Origin: Notamacropus eugenii
Lineage: Eukaryota > Chordata > Mammalia > Diprotodontia > Macropodidae
NCBI RefSeq assembly: GCF_028372415.1
Contig: NC_092872.1
Coordinates: 261,231,008 to 261,295,007 of the forward strand
Length of the DNA: 64,000 nucleotides
Direction of reading: 5' to 3'
The position numbers were made by a program, and so were the translations under genes. Below the pieces are notes generated by a model. The model saw nothing but the letters and a program-made list of their open reading frames with translations. It was not told the origin of the DNA and made no database searches. Positions 20,195-31,511 of the stretch are shown piece by piece. Numbering within the stretch: the stretch's first letter is position 1; each line of letters begins with the position of its first letter.

Positions 20195-20462
20195 TTGGGT
20201 AGCTAGGTGGTACAATGGGCAATGAATACACTATTGGGTCTGTTGGCAGGAAGACTCATCTTCCTGAGTTCAAATCTGGTCTCAGATACTTACTAACTGT
20301 GTGAATCTCAGCAAGTCACTTAACCCCATTTACCTCAGTTTCCTCAACTGTAAAATGGAATGAAGAAGGAAATGGCAAACCATTCCAGTACCTTTGCCAA
20401 GAAAATATGAAATGGGGTCAAGAAGAGTCAGGCCCTGCTGAAAAATGACTGAACAACAATAA
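20195..20462 (+). repeat. Marsupial tRNA-derived SINE inserted in the hAT pseudogene
   Basis: Full copy from GGGTAGCTAGGTGGTACAAT to the tail CTGAACAACAATAA. Flanked by a 9-bp duplication AGTACATTA at 20186-20194 and 20463-20471, which dates it after the hAT gene. Confidence 0.93.
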
Positions 20463-21200
20463 AGTACATTAAAAACACAGAAACAAATGTTTGAACCGTA
20501 TATTTTGATTACCGTTAAATAAAGGGGCATCTAGTTTATCAAAGTGATATAAATTTTACTATTGTTTATACTTGTGTGAAGTGAGGTTTTATGTTACAGA
20601 TATTTTAAAGACAAAAGAATTATGAATAGCCAAATTAATGAGACCAAGTTTTCAGAAACCACATTAAAAATCCTTCTTGTCTCATTAATAATATTACCTC
20701 CATTATTATCAAAATGTTTTATGTTACAAATGTGAACACTATGAAGGATTATATAATAATAATAGATGTATGTCACATTATTTTTTAAAGATTTTTGTTG
20801 TGTTTTATAACTGTTTTGCTTTACTAATACTATTGCAATAAATTCTGACTTTTAACAAAATGTGAGCTTAGAAATTATTTACATACATTATTTTATGCAA
20901 AGTGTAGAATTATAGGAAATTTTTAAAAAGGTAGATGACATTACATAAAAATTAGAAATCATTGCTTCTTGGTATATAGCTTAATGGGCAGTTTCCTATT
21001 CCCTTTCCTGACCTGTTTCCTTTTCACTTTAAATCCCTTTTGATTATACTTTTGACTGTAGGCAGATACATTCTTTATAATATTATGAACTTGATGAACA
21101 TCATATAATGAACATTTCTACTTATAAATAACATAAAAAGAGGGCTGTACATGAAACCATCACTCTTCACTATGTACAATTTGGCTCTTTTCCCTTTAAA
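20463..21200. other. AT-rich sequence after the hAT pseudogene
   Basis: The first tens of bases after the SINE may continue the hAT coding remnant (20472-20530). The rest is AT-rich with AATAAA words and no frame of note. It could be the 3' UTR or 3' end of the hAT element. Confidence 0.4.
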
Positions 21201-21214
21201 GAATACAAAAATTT

Positions 21215-21640
21215 AATACATTGGTTCCAAAGCTGTGTAGTTTGTTTGTTCTCTTTTGAACATCTTGTTTTCTTCTATGCTTTGAAAATGCTTCATTGAA
21301 GTACTACCCTTATTTTCTTTTGTATCCCTATCACCACACCCCCTTATCTTCCTATCTCCACCACCCTCCAACATCTCTGTCCAACTCTTGTAATCAATAA
21401 GTATAGTAAAGCAAAGCAAACCCACTCATTGGTCTTGTCTGGAAGTGTGTATGTCACAGTGCACCTCTAGGTAACCACCTTTCTGGCAAGAAGTGGGAAA
21501 TGTTTCAACATTGGCTTTCTGGAGTCTTGCTTGGTCATTGAATTGATCATAGTTCTAAAGTCTTTCAGATTTCTTTTGTTTTCTTTAAAAAGTTACATAT
21601 AATTTTCTCATTTCTCATTATCACACATTCTCTACACCAA
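21215..21640 (-). mobile_element. Old L1 3' end, antisense
   Basis: Shows, in the reversed L1 3' UTR order, a CT-rich stretch, TAGTAAAGCAAAGCAAAC, CCACTCATTGGTCTTGTCTG, a GTGCACCTCTAGGTAACCAC block and TTGGTCATTGAATTGATCAT. The same layout flanks the second HAL1 copy near 50490. Confidence 0.75.
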
Positions 21641-21689
21641 AGAATAAGTCCATCTTTCTTTCTGCTCCCAAATACATCACTCTACTTGG

Positions 21690-22010
21690 TCACAGGTAAG
21701 GTGATCTTACATTGGATTTCATCATCATTCATTTCCAGATCAGAAAATCTGGCATTCCTGTTTGACCATAATAATCTCCTTGTAGTCCATTTCTCTCTAT
21801 GGCTCATCTCTCATGGATCTATTCTGTGTTCTCAATGAGACCTCCTGACCCTTCACCCTGTCTTTATTTCCCTTCCTTGAGCAACGACTCAATTATGCTA
21901 CTTAATTCTATGATGTCCTCTACCCTCACCCCTTGTTTCCGTGTCCTAAACTGCTCATTTCTTGTCAACCTCAACTGGTCAGTCAACTGATTGATTACTC
22001 CCACCCTCTG
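21690..22010 (+). repeat. Probable L2-type fragment
   Basis: CT-rich sequence with words like CTATGGCTCATCTCTCATGG and AACTGCTCATTTCTTGTCAA. It resembles degraded L2 coding sequence, but no diagnostic motif survives. Confidence 0.35.
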
Positions 22011-22039
22011 CTTCCTCTGCTCCTACTAACATGCTGCTA

Positions 22040-22205
22040 CCAGAGTTAAAAGAAGTCATACAACTATCCGGCCTCAATTTCCTAAGCTGCAAAATGGAGA
22101 TAAGAATATCTATGTTGCCTTTCTTGACAGGTTATTTTGAGGCACAAATGAATTAATATATGTAATTTTTTGGAAAACAAACTTTCTAAAATGTCAACAA
22201 TCATT
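22040..22205 (+). repeat. MIR fragment
   Basis: Shows GGCCTCAATTTCCTAAGCTG, CAAAATGGAGATAAGAATAT and TGACAGGTTATTTTGAGG in MIR order. Confidence 0.65.
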
Positions 22206-22209
22206 ATTA

Positions 22210-23130
22210 ATGACATTACTATGAAATGACATTGGATAAAGCCATGTTATACTCCTCGATTTCAAGGGGAAAGAAGCCTTACTTCATTGGAATTACTTGC
22301 ACAATTGCTTTTCTTGCCTACATAATGTTTGAAGCTATATTTCCAATCTCCTACCAAATTTATGTATGCACTCATTTCTCTCCAATCATCCACAATTTTC
22401 CATTAGATTTAACAAGAAAGTGATTTCTCCATTATTTATTCCTGCAAATATAAACTTTTGTAAGCCATTCAGCTAAAAATAGCAGTTGATAATATGTTGA
22501 ATTCAGTAATATCTGAATAAGTGGACATTTAATTTAGATTCTCTAGGTTGAGATAATGGTGGGCCTTTGTGCTGCTGTCAGCAAAGAGATGATGTTGGCA
22601 CTTGCATAGAACATAGAATATTCTGTTTCCTATTGCCCTTCAAGAATGGAGATACCCCATGAGGAACCAATGAGGAGAGTGCAAAATTCGAGGAAAGCCC
22701 TGAATTGGTTGAGATGCAGAATGTGCAAGTCTGTTGATAAAGATAAATTCCAAAACCTGAAAATGTTTTATCTCTAAGTTGTAATTCCTTTGAATCTTTC
22801 AGTAAACAGGACAAAAAAGAAGGAAAAAGAAATGAAATCCTTCCATTATTCTGAAATAACTTGGCAGGAGGAGTTCCAGTGGGTTTAATAATTTCTCCTA
22901 TCAGGCACTGTTGTGAAACATTGATGGGCTGGGAATGTCATAGATATGGAAGTCACCAACTTATCAGTGGAATGGGGCCCAGAGCCTTGGAGCTAGTCTG
23001 TAAAGCAGGGAAAAAAATAAGATATGTGGTTCTCCTGGGGCTTATGAGACTGAGTATGGAAATACAACTATGAATGAGCAGCACATGAGTAAGGAAACCT
23101 TTTTCAAAATAAATAGAAGATTAATCTGAA
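22210..23130. other. Unique sequence, no gene seen
   Basis: AT-rich, with no recognised repeat. The short frames at 22226-22423 and 22861-23073 lack motifs. Confidence 0.4.
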
Positions 23131-23167
23131 ATTATTAAAATTCTTTTCTTTTGCTTCCTTCTTCTTT

Positions 23168-23335
<168 letters not shown>

Positions 23336-23554
23336 TTCTGTTTCTCCCTCCATCTGCTTTTGTCTCCCTTTTTCTCTCTTTCTTTCTTTTTCTCCTTCTC
23401 TCCTCCCCCTTTCTCATTCTCAATTGATGTCTTTTATTTTATTATCACGTTCATTTCCCAAATATATGCCTCCCCTTTCACCTACCTAGCTAGTCAATCC
23501 TTCTAACAAAGTTGAAAAACGAGAGAAAATGAATCAACGAGTATTTTATTTGAC

Positions 23555-23700
23555 ACCTGCTTTGTGCCCACATCATGTCAGGTTCTAGGGATCTAAAGAT
23601 AAATCTCAGAGTCCTTGGCCTCAAGGAGCTTACATTCTAAAGGGGAAGAGCAGCAAGAGACACTATGGATACCTAGCAGTAAAGGGAGAGTGACTGCATC
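23555..23700 (-). repeat. L2 3' end, antisense
   Basis: Shows CTTTGTGCCCACATCATGTC, GTTCTAGGGATCTAAAGATA and GGCCTCAAGGAGCTTACATT, the reverse of an L2 3' terminus. Confidence 0.75.
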
Positions 23701-23794
23701 CTTTATTTTATTGGCATGGGGAAATCCCTAGTGAGGGAACTCTCTTTGCCAATACAGATTGGCATCTCCTCTGCATTTTATATGCTTAGAGAGT

Positions 23795-23920
23795 TGTTTA
23801 GACCATTGAGAAGGTAAATAACTTTCTGAAGGTCACACAGCCAGTCTAGGTCAGAGGCAGGATTTGAACTCAGGACTTTCTGGCCTTGGGACTGGTCTCT
23901 AGGTATTATATGCCATTCTT
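23795..23920 (-). repeat. MIR-type SINE fragment, antisense
   Basis: Shows GAAGGTCACACAGCCAGTCT and GAGGCAGGATTTGAACTCAG, the reversed core-head join. Confidence 0.75.
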
Positions 23921-24239
23921 CTCTTTCTATCCAAAAATATTGCTCATTCTGTCTAGGGACCTGAGGAACTTCGCCATCACACCCACTGAGACTCTGATGC
24001 CTATTTACCTCCTCCATGTCGCCACTAGGCAAAGGCCCATGAGTATCTAAATATGCCAGGTTCACACTCTGCTTCTCCCCTGCCCTAGAGAATTAAGATG
24101 CCATGAAGAGGCTTTATGCAAGCTTTGAGGCCACCTGGGGGAACCTAATAGACCTTAGTTACCGTCACTTGTCCTCCTATGAAGCCTGAAGGTGAGAGTG
24201 CTTCTCACCATACAGTCTACCTGATGTAGTTTCTTTGGG

Positions 24240-24720
24240 AGGCAGTGGTAGGGAACATTAGAGACTGGGGGCTTAGAACAGGCTTCACAAAAAAGGCAAT
24301 GCTGGATTAGGTGAGGAGGGAGTGCATTTGAATCCTATACAAAGGCCTGCAGGTGGGAGATGGAGAATCTCTCTTCTGAGGAAGAACAAGAAGGCCAGTT
24401 TAGCTGTACCAGAGAGTATGCAAAGGAGAAAAAATATAATAAGACTGCGAAGGGTCATTAAAGCCAGGCTGTAAAAGGCTTTAAATGTTACCTGAAGGAG
24501 TTTAGATTTGCTCATTGAGATATTAGGGAGGCAATGGAATTTATTGAATGAATGAAAAAAGAATTTATTAAGTGCTTTCTATGTGCCAAGCACCATGCTA
24601 AGGTCTAGGAATAGAAATAGAAAAGTGAGATTGTTCCTGCTTTCAGGTAGCTCACTCTCTAATGGGGGATTGTGGGGTATGGAGTGAAGAATACATACAT
24701 AGGAGGACTCCACTGCAGGG
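24240..24720 (-). repeat. Antisense L2 fragments, two adjacent pieces
   Basis: The first piece reads AAGAAGGCCAGTTTAGCTGT and AAAGGCTTTAAATGTTACCT. The second starts near 24540 with TTTATTAAGTGCTTTCTATG and TGTGCCAAGCACCATGCTAA. Both are reversed L2 3' sequences. The abutment suggests one L2 3' end inserted into another. Confidence 0.75.
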
Positions 24721-25335
24721 TCCAGGATTATTTAGGTAGGAATGTCAGACAGTTGGTAAGAAAGGTATAGTGATCTACCATCTTACCAGGACTATATACC
24801 CCTCTCCATTCAATCTGTATGAGTGGCTATGTCCTTGACCCATGACATCTGGGAAGGGGTGAGGGGGCTCTAGAGTCTCTCTGACCTGACTCCATTGCTG
24901 GATGACCTATCTAAGATGGATGCTGACTCCCCATGCCTACCTTTATGGGAGGCTACCCATGGTCCTTGCTCCTATCTTATCCTTCGGGCCATGATCTTCT
25001 TTTCAGTAGTCATGGTTTGTAGACACATCCATTCATATCATTTGGATGAACAGAGAGTCAACAGTTACAATCCTTCAGGAAAGATGGTGGAGCTTTGGAA
25101 CCATCATCTGCACAGCTGAATAGAGGATGGATTGGGGAGAGGTGTAGCAGGAGGTCAACAGAAGACTATTCAGGTCTCTGAGCAAGAGGCAATATGGGCC
25201 AGAACAAGGTTGGTGGTAATTGGAGAGAATAAGACAGATGGAAGGTGGTTTCAGAGGCAGATTCTGGAGGTAGAGTCAATGAGCTCGGTAACTGGTTGGA
25301 TATGTTGTGTGAATGAGAATGAGAAGCTCAGGATC
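24720..25335. other. Mixed sequence between L2 fragments
   Basis: No gene. The end (25150-25320) reads like antisense L2 coding remnant (GAGCAAGAGGCAATATGGGC). The first half is unassigned. Confidence 0.4.
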
Positions 25336-26880
25336 AATTAATCACTCCACATTTATTAAGTACCTGCTATGTGCCAGGCACTGTGTTAAGTGTGCAGGGA
25401 CACAGAAAGATTGTAAAAAACAATTGTTTCCTCAAGAAGCTTATAATCTGATGGGGGAGATAAGATGGAAACAAATTATACAAAGCAAACTACATACAGG
25501 TTAATTAGGAGATAATTAATAGAGGGAAGAAACTAAGAGAGGCTGGGGAAGACTTCTTATAAGTCATGAGATTTTAGTTGGGTCTTGAAACCAGGGAGGG
25601 CGGTAATTGGAGTGGAAGGGGGGAGAATATTCCAAGCAATGGGGAATAGTCAGACAAAGTGCCCAGAGCTGAGATGGAATGTCTTGTCTGTGAAACATCC
25701 AGGAGGCTAGTGGATCAAAGAGTACGAAGAGGGGAGGAAGGTGTCAGAAGCCTGGAAAGGCAGAAGAGGTCTAGGTTATGAGGGGCTTTGAATGCCAAAC
25801 AGATCCTAGAGGTGATAGGGAGCCCCTGAAGTTTATTGAGTAGAAGGGGATGACATGATCAGACCTGTGCTTTAGGAAAATTACTTTACTGGTTGAGTGG
25901 AGGATGAATTGGAATGAGGAGAGACTTGAGGCAGGCACACCTATCATCAGGCTATTTCAGTAATCCAGGTGTGAGGTGATGAGAACCTAGAGGAGTGGCC
26001 ATGTGAAGGGGGAGAAGGGGGTGTATTGGAGAGATGTTGCAAAGGTGATGTCAACGGACCTTGTCAACAGCTTGGATATGAAGGGGTGGTAAGAGACAGT
26101 GAGGAGTCCAAGATGACTCCTAGGTTGTGAGCCTGAGGGATTAGGAGGATAGTTTTATTCTTTACAGTCATAGAAAAGGTAGTAGAGGAGCAATGTTTGG
26201 GGGAAAGATAATGAGTTCTGTTTTGGGTGTATTGAGCCTAAGATGTCTATTGGACATCTAATAGGAGAATCCTGAAAGTTAGTAGGAGATGTAAGAATGG
26301 AGGTTGGTAGAGAGTTTGGGACAGTAAAGATAGCTTTGAGAATTATCAGCATAGAGATGATAATTGAATCCATGGGATTTAATGTGATGAGATCATTAAG
26401 TAATATAGACAGAGTAGTATAGAGGGAGAAGAGAAGAGGAAACCTGAGGGGCACCTACAGTTAAAGGGAATGATTTGGAAGAGGATCCAGCAAAGGAGAC
26501 TGAGAAGGAGCCATCAGATAAGTAGGAGAACCAGAGGAGGAGGATCTTTTGAAAACCTAGAAAGAAGATAGTATCAAGGAGAGAGTGACTGACAATGTCA
26601 AGGGCTGCAGAGAGGGCAAGGAGAATGAAGACTGAGAAGAAAAGGGCCAATGAATCCGGCAACTAAGAGATCATTTGTAACAGAGAACAGTTTTGGTGGA
26701 ATGATAAGGCTGGAAGCTTATTGTGAGGGGTTAAGAAGAGAGTGAGAGGAGAGAAAATGGAGGTAGTAATTGTAGACAGCTTTTTTTGGAGGAATTTAGG
26801 CAGAAGAGATACAGAATGGTATAGAAGGGATGAAAGGATCAAGTGAGGATTTTATCAAAATGGGAGAGACATGGGCATGT
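25335..26880 (-). mobile_element. L2 LINE, antisense, reverse transcriptase to 3' end
   Basis: The largest L2 piece. From right to left on the minus strand it encodes RT blocks near 26590 ([16 protein letters not shown], family AAFDTVDH), 26500 ([17 protein letters not shown]), then a PLLFSLYT block near 26430. The catalytic YADD site at 26342-26353 reads YADN, losing the second aspartate. The C-terminal region and 3' end (TATGTGCCAGGCACTGTGTT) follow at 25340-25860. Frames are broken repeatedly, so it is a fossil. Confidence 0.9.
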
Positions 26881-26887
26881 TCGTAGG

Positions 26888-27060
26888 CAGTTTGTCCTTT
26901 GTTTTCAGAGGACTAATGACATCATAGATGATGACTTGTGGGTGAATTGGATTTGTGAGGCAGAGTTGGACAAAATCATCAGCTTCATCCTCTCTTCTTG
27001 AGTCATCGAAGGCCAGTGGCAGGACAAAAGTCAGTCACCACATCCTGGGCCACCTCCAGT
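26888..27060 (-). repeat. Second-family SINE, diverged fragment
   Basis: Shows TTGTCCTTTGTTTTCAGAGG, CTAATGACATCATAGATGAT, GTGAATTGGATTTGTGAGGC and AGCTTCATCCTCTCTTCTTG. It aligns with copies at 27578, 47600 and 61851. Confidence 0.7.
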
Positions 27061-27159
27061 TGTCTTCTAGGCAGTAGGGAATGAGCCAGTAGCCAGAGAC
27101 TGGAAATACGTGAAAGAGTGGGGATGATAACAGGGGTGGGGAGGGAAAGGAATTGCAAT

Positions 27160-27565
27160 CCATTGGAGCCAATAGGATGGAATGGGATCACTTGAACAAT
27201 TAAATGGCTTAGCCTTGGTAAGGAATAAGGTCACTTTATCATGTAAGATGGGGGGAAGGAGAGTGGGGCAGAAGGCACTTGAGGGATAAAAGGTGAGGAA
27301 GAGGGGAGAAGAGGGAGCTCAGGGTAAATGGCTTAATTTTTTCAGTAAAATACGAGCAAGGTTCTTAGTTGAGAGTGTGTGGTGAGGTTTGGATAAGGAG
27401 GCTATGCTATTGGGAAGATGGTGGTGCTCTGACAGAAACAAGGAATTTGTGAAGAGAGCTGGGTTTGGCAGGGAAAGATAATGACTCCTGTTTTGCACAT
27501 GTTGAATTTGACAGGTAGTCAACTCTGACAGTGATTGGTGCATGATGGGAGCTCAGGAAAAGGCT
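27160..27565 (-). repeat. L2 fragment, antisense, interrupted by a SINE
   Basis: Continues antisense L2-type sequence (GGGCTTAGCCTTGG-like and GTGAAGAGAGCTGGGTTTGG words). It is split by the SINE at 27578-27882 and resumes at 27895. Confidence 0.55.
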
Positions 27566-27577
27566 AGGGCTGAAAAT

Positions 27578-27882
27578 GTATGTATTTGTCCTTTGTTGCT
27601 GAAGAAGACCATGCCATCAGAGAAATAATGACAGGACTTGCACTTGACTTTGTTTTGAGTGAGGGAGGGCTGTGCAGGTCACCAGCCTCCCTTCTCCTCC
27701 AGAGTCATTTGAGTCCAGTGACCAGATATTCATCAGGATGCCTAGACATGACCCAGGGTGAGGCAACTGGCCTTAAGTGACTTGCCCAACTAGTGAGTGT
27801 CAAGGGTCTGAGGTGAAATTTGAACTCATGTCCTCTTGACTCCTGCACTGGTGCTCTATCCACTGCACCACCTAGCTGCCCC
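27578..27882 (-). repeat. Second-family SINE, full copy with 12-bp duplication
   Basis: A 305-bp element whose minus strand runs from a tRNA-like head (GGGGCAGCTAGGTGGTGCAG) to a body with the GACCATGCCATCAGAGAAAT segment. Flanked by the perfect duplication AGGGCTGAAAAT at 27566-27577 and 27883-27894. It shares the head with the common marsupial SINE but has a different body. Confidence 0.9.
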
Positions 27883-27894
27883 AGGGCTGAAAAT

Positions 27895-28330
27895 ACAGAT
27901 CTAGGGAATAGTTTCAAGAGAACTCAGAAAGGAGAGAATATCTGAGAAAAGCAAGTTGTCAGCAATGTCACAGAGACAGGTCAAGAAGGATGAGGAGAAG
28001 ATCATCAGATTCAAACATTAAGAGATCATTGGTAGCTTTGGAGAGAGCAGATTTCAGTTAAGCCATGAAATTGGCAGTCAGAGGGCTGAAAATGAGGACA
28101 GAGGAAATGGAAGCAAGAGTAGACAGCATTTTCAAGGAATTTGATTGTGAAAGGAAGGAGAAGTATATGAAGACACCTTGAGGGGATGGTAGAGTCAAGT
28201 GTGGGCCTTGTAAGTGTTAGAGTGATCTGGGAGTGTTTGTGGGTAGCAGGAAAGGAGTCAGTAGGAAGCGAGAATTGACAGACTAGAGAAAGAGAGATAT
28301 CTCTTGGTAGAGAGGCGATAAGAATGAGAC
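27895..28330 (-). repeat. L2 fragment, antisense, continuation
   Basis: Shows GATTCAAACATTAAGAGATC, TTGGTAGCTTTGGAGAGAGC and GAGGGCTGAAAATGAGGACA, the pattern of antisense L2 reverse transcriptase N-terminal sequence. Confidence 0.6.
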
Positions 28331-28402
28331 ATTTTCAGTTAAGGCCAACATCTATTAAAATGGAGGCCTTCTGTTGGGGTATGTGGGTAGTTAGTGGGAT
28401 AT

Positions 28403-28404
<2 letters not shown>

Positions 28405-28450
<46 letters not shown>

Positions 28451-28462
28451 CATATATATATT
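28405..28462. repeat. (TA)n microsatellite
   Basis: About 26 TA units, then TATACATATACA variants. Confidence 0.97.
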
Positions 28463-28479
28463 TAAAAAAGAACATTAAT

Positions 28480-28699
28480 AAAACATTTAAAATCCACATT
28501 TTAAAATGTACACTTTGAAATGACACATCTAAACTACCCCATTCTTCTCCAGGCTTCACTCTGATGCCTAAACTCTTCATTCTGAAATCCCACTCTAGAG
28601 AGAGCCTTGAAACTCACAAGTTGAAAACTTCTTCTATCCCTTGAGCCTCTCTCTCTGATTGGACAGCTCTTCCTAGATCCTCTCTTTAAGGAGGGTGCC
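28480..28699. other. Unassigned sequence
   Basis: No repeat signature beyond possible degraded L2. No gene. Confidence 0.3.
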
Positions 28700-28945
28700 A
28701 GGTCAGTCACCTCTCATCCCTCTCCAGTCTTGCCACTGGACTTCTTCTCTCATGTCCCAGTGCTGGGCACCTTTCCCTCTACCTGCACCCCCATTTTGGC
28801 TTCCTCTTATGTGTTGGTCTTCCCCCACCAGAATAGAAACTCCTTGAGAACAGGTGCTATTTTTCTACTTGTGTGTGTATTCCTATCACTTAGTATGGTG
28901 TTTGGCATATAGTACTATGCAATATGTGCTAATTGAGTAAGTGAT
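28700..28945 (+). repeat. L2 3' end
   Basis: Shows CCACCAGAATAGAAACTCCT, TGAGAACAGGTGCTATTTTT and TTGGCATATAGTA in L2 3' UTR order. Confidence 0.7.
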
Positions 28946-29149
28946 GGAATAAATCAAAAAGTTTCAGGTGAAAGCACAAAAGAGGCAATTTTGTTATTGC
29001 CTTGTTAAATTTATTATCCACTTAAAAATCTCAAACTACTTAACAGACATTCACTGCTTCATATGCAATCTTACTTTTTCTTCATGTTTAAAAAATGCTT
29101 GTATTTGTTGATGATTGTTAAACTCATAAAAAAGAAAGAAATTAAGGGG

Positions 29150-29450
29150 AGAGATGGGATGATTTATCTGTAATCAACATATAGGAGGGGATGGGATCAA
29201 TGATCCATGTTAAAAGGAGCTGGGTTTGAGAAGGAGACCTGAGTAAAGGAGAGGATGGTGGATGGCAGTAAGAGGTTTCAAGTGTAGAGAACAGTAGGTG
29301 AGTAAGCTCTGGGCAAATGGCCCCAATCTCCTCAGTTAAGTAGGAGAGATCTTCAGCTGAGTGGGTAAGGGAAGGGGCTGCTATTTGAAGCATGAGGAAA
29401 GAAGAGAAAATTTGGAACAACTGGGGAGTCTACTAGAGAACTGACTTTGG
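29150..29450 (-). repeat. L2-type fragment, antisense
   Basis: GA-rich antisense sequence continuing the L2 mosaic (AAGAGGTTTCAAGTGTAGAG, GGCCCCAATCTCCTCAGTTA). No catalytic motif is visible. Confidence 0.5.
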
Positions 29451-29663
29451 ATGAGCAGAAGTACTGCTATTTTACCTTGATTTGAAATTAGAAATGTGCA
29501 TGTAGTAGATTAAGCCCAAAAGGTTCCATGACTTCCTCCAGCACAGATCAGCAACAGAGGAGGCAGATGATGGAAAGGATCTAGGTTTGGGGTTTGGCAA
29601 GACATGATCAATGATAGACCAAGGGGGCAGGGAATTTGAGTGTGAAGGACAGAGTGGAGTTGA

Positions 29664-29893
29664 ATTGCCTGTTGTTGAGTTGTTTTTGTCATGTCTGCCT
29701 CTTTGTGGCCCCATTTGGGATTTTCTTAGCAAAGATACTGAAGTGGTTTGCCATATCCTTCTCCAGTTCATTTTATAGATGAGGAAACTGAGGCAAACAG
29801 GGTCAAATGACTTGCCAAGGGTCACACAGGTAGAACTCATGAAGAGGAGTCTTCCTGACTCCAGCCTGATGCTCCATCAATTGTTCCACCTAG
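29664..29893 (-). repeat. Marsupial tRNA-derived SINE, antisense
   Basis: Shows GTTGTTGAGTTGTTTTTGTC, GCCTCTTTGTGGCCCCATTT, GAAGTGGTTTGCCATATCCT, ATGAGGAAACTGAGGCAAAC and a degraded CACCTAGTTGAA head. Inserted in antisense L2 sequence. Confidence 0.9.
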
Positions 29894-30120
29894 TTGAAAT
29901 AGCTATTAGGTTAAGACTAGGAAGCGAAGAAAATGGAGCCTGGAGTATGAGGAGTGGAGGATTTGGGGATCAGAAGGAAGATGAAGACTAGTTTTAGGAG
30001 GAGTGAAGTGATGAACTGAGAGAAGATTATGACTGGATATAGGAATTTGAGGATAAAGAAAGCAGTTCAGCAAAACCAGCCACCCCATTGGTTGCAGTCC
30101 CCCAATGTGATAAAGGGATG
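29894..30120 (-). repeat. L2-type fragment, antisense
   Basis: The GA-rich mosaic resumes after the SINE. Assigned by continuity only. Confidence 0.4.
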
Positions 30121-30164
30121 GTGGTACATTTAGAAATAATTTTGCTATCTTTTATTTTATATTC

Positions 30165-30390
30165 CCTTAATTTCTTGAGGCAGCTACATAGAGTCTTTGA
30201 GTCAGCAAGACCTGAATTCAAATTTGACCTCAGACACTTAATTAGCTATGTTGATTTTAGTTTCCTGAACTTTGAAACAGAGATAGTAATAGCGCTTACC
30301 TCCCAGGGTTTTTGTGAAGATCAAATGGGATTATATTTTTAAAGTGTGTACAGTGCCTGGCGCATAGAAGGTCCTTCATAAATGGCTTAT
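30165..30390 (+). repeat. THER/MIR-type SINE
   Basis: Shows AGACCTGAATTCAAATTTGA, CCTCAGACACTTAATTAGCT, AGTTTCCTGAACTTTGAAAC, CTTACCTCCCAGGGTTTTTG and CAGTGCCTGGCGCATAGAAG. Confidence 0.82.
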
Positions 30391-31505
30391 CTCTTTCCTT
30401 ACCCACATTGCCATGTTGCTTCCAGCAAGCGAAAATTTGAGGACTTCCCTAGAAAGATTAGCCAGATATATCGTAACAAGAGAAAGGACACAATTGTTAA
30501 TTGTTTCGCTGTGATATGCCCTAGTGGGTGAATACTAACCATGTCTTCTCCTTTGCACTGCACCAGTTAATGAAATAAAACCCAAAACTTTCTATCAAAG
30601 GACAATGGGAACAAAGTTTACACTCAGCATTTGAATTGCCTCTAGTCAGATAAATTCTTTGTTATTTTTTTTAAACCACATACATAATTGATGTAAGAAA
30701 ATATTGCCCTCTCCAATGAACATTATGTAGTGTCACCCCTTTTAATGCTGGACAGACACTTTCTCCTTGCTTCTGCCTTATCTCAGCAGTGACTTCTTTG
30801 GTCAATCATCTTCTGATGCACCCGGTTTGTTAGTCCTCTCTTCCTGCTCAGATTACCTAGTAATTAATTACTTATCAATGTCTACTTTCCAGTAGAAAGC
30901 CAACTTCTTGGGGACAGAGACTTCTCAGCTATTGCAGAAGTTCTCATTGCTTATACCCTCAATCAACTTATACAGCTAGGTCCTGATTAGTGCAAATAAA
31001 GAATCCTCTGGAGTGGTCACATATATTCAAATTTGTACTATTTGAAGTTTTAATTATATAAGCTATGATAGCTGGTTCCAGCCCAATGGAAATAAGCAAT
31101 GCAAACTCAATCGATGCGACCCCCTTTAGAGTATATATCCTTCACACTCACTGTGATCTAGCTATATACAAAATCTTTGGAAATTGTATGGGTTAGAATT
31201 CATATTGTGGCGATATTTTCAAACGCAATATACCTCAGTCTGGTTCATTTGCTCTCATTCAGTTTGGAGATATGTCTTGTGAAAACTGATTCAGGTCCAG
31301 ATAGTCAGTTCTCCACGTACTGACAAGATTGAGGCAAGAGGCAGCAGTGAATTAGCAAAGCATTTCATCAGAATTGAGACTAAAATAGTCAAGTGACAGC
31401 CTGACGGTATCACTCACATTCTTAAAGGGTTCCAACCTCATCTCCCCTTTTATCCCCAGAGTACTGGGGAGCTGGGGAGGGATTTGGGTCAGGCTTTCTT
31501 AAACC
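30390..31505. other. Mostly unique sequence
   Basis: No gene. A weak L2 3' end on the plus strand can be read at 30740-30990 (TTTCCAGTAGAAAGCCAACT, TTGGGGACAGAGACTT). The rest is unassigned and AT-rich. Confidence 0.4.
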
Positions 31506-31511
31506 TCCTGT

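Noticed and set aside
29472..29840. 122-codon minus-strand frame
   Set aside because: Mostly the translation of the antisense SINE at 29664-29893.
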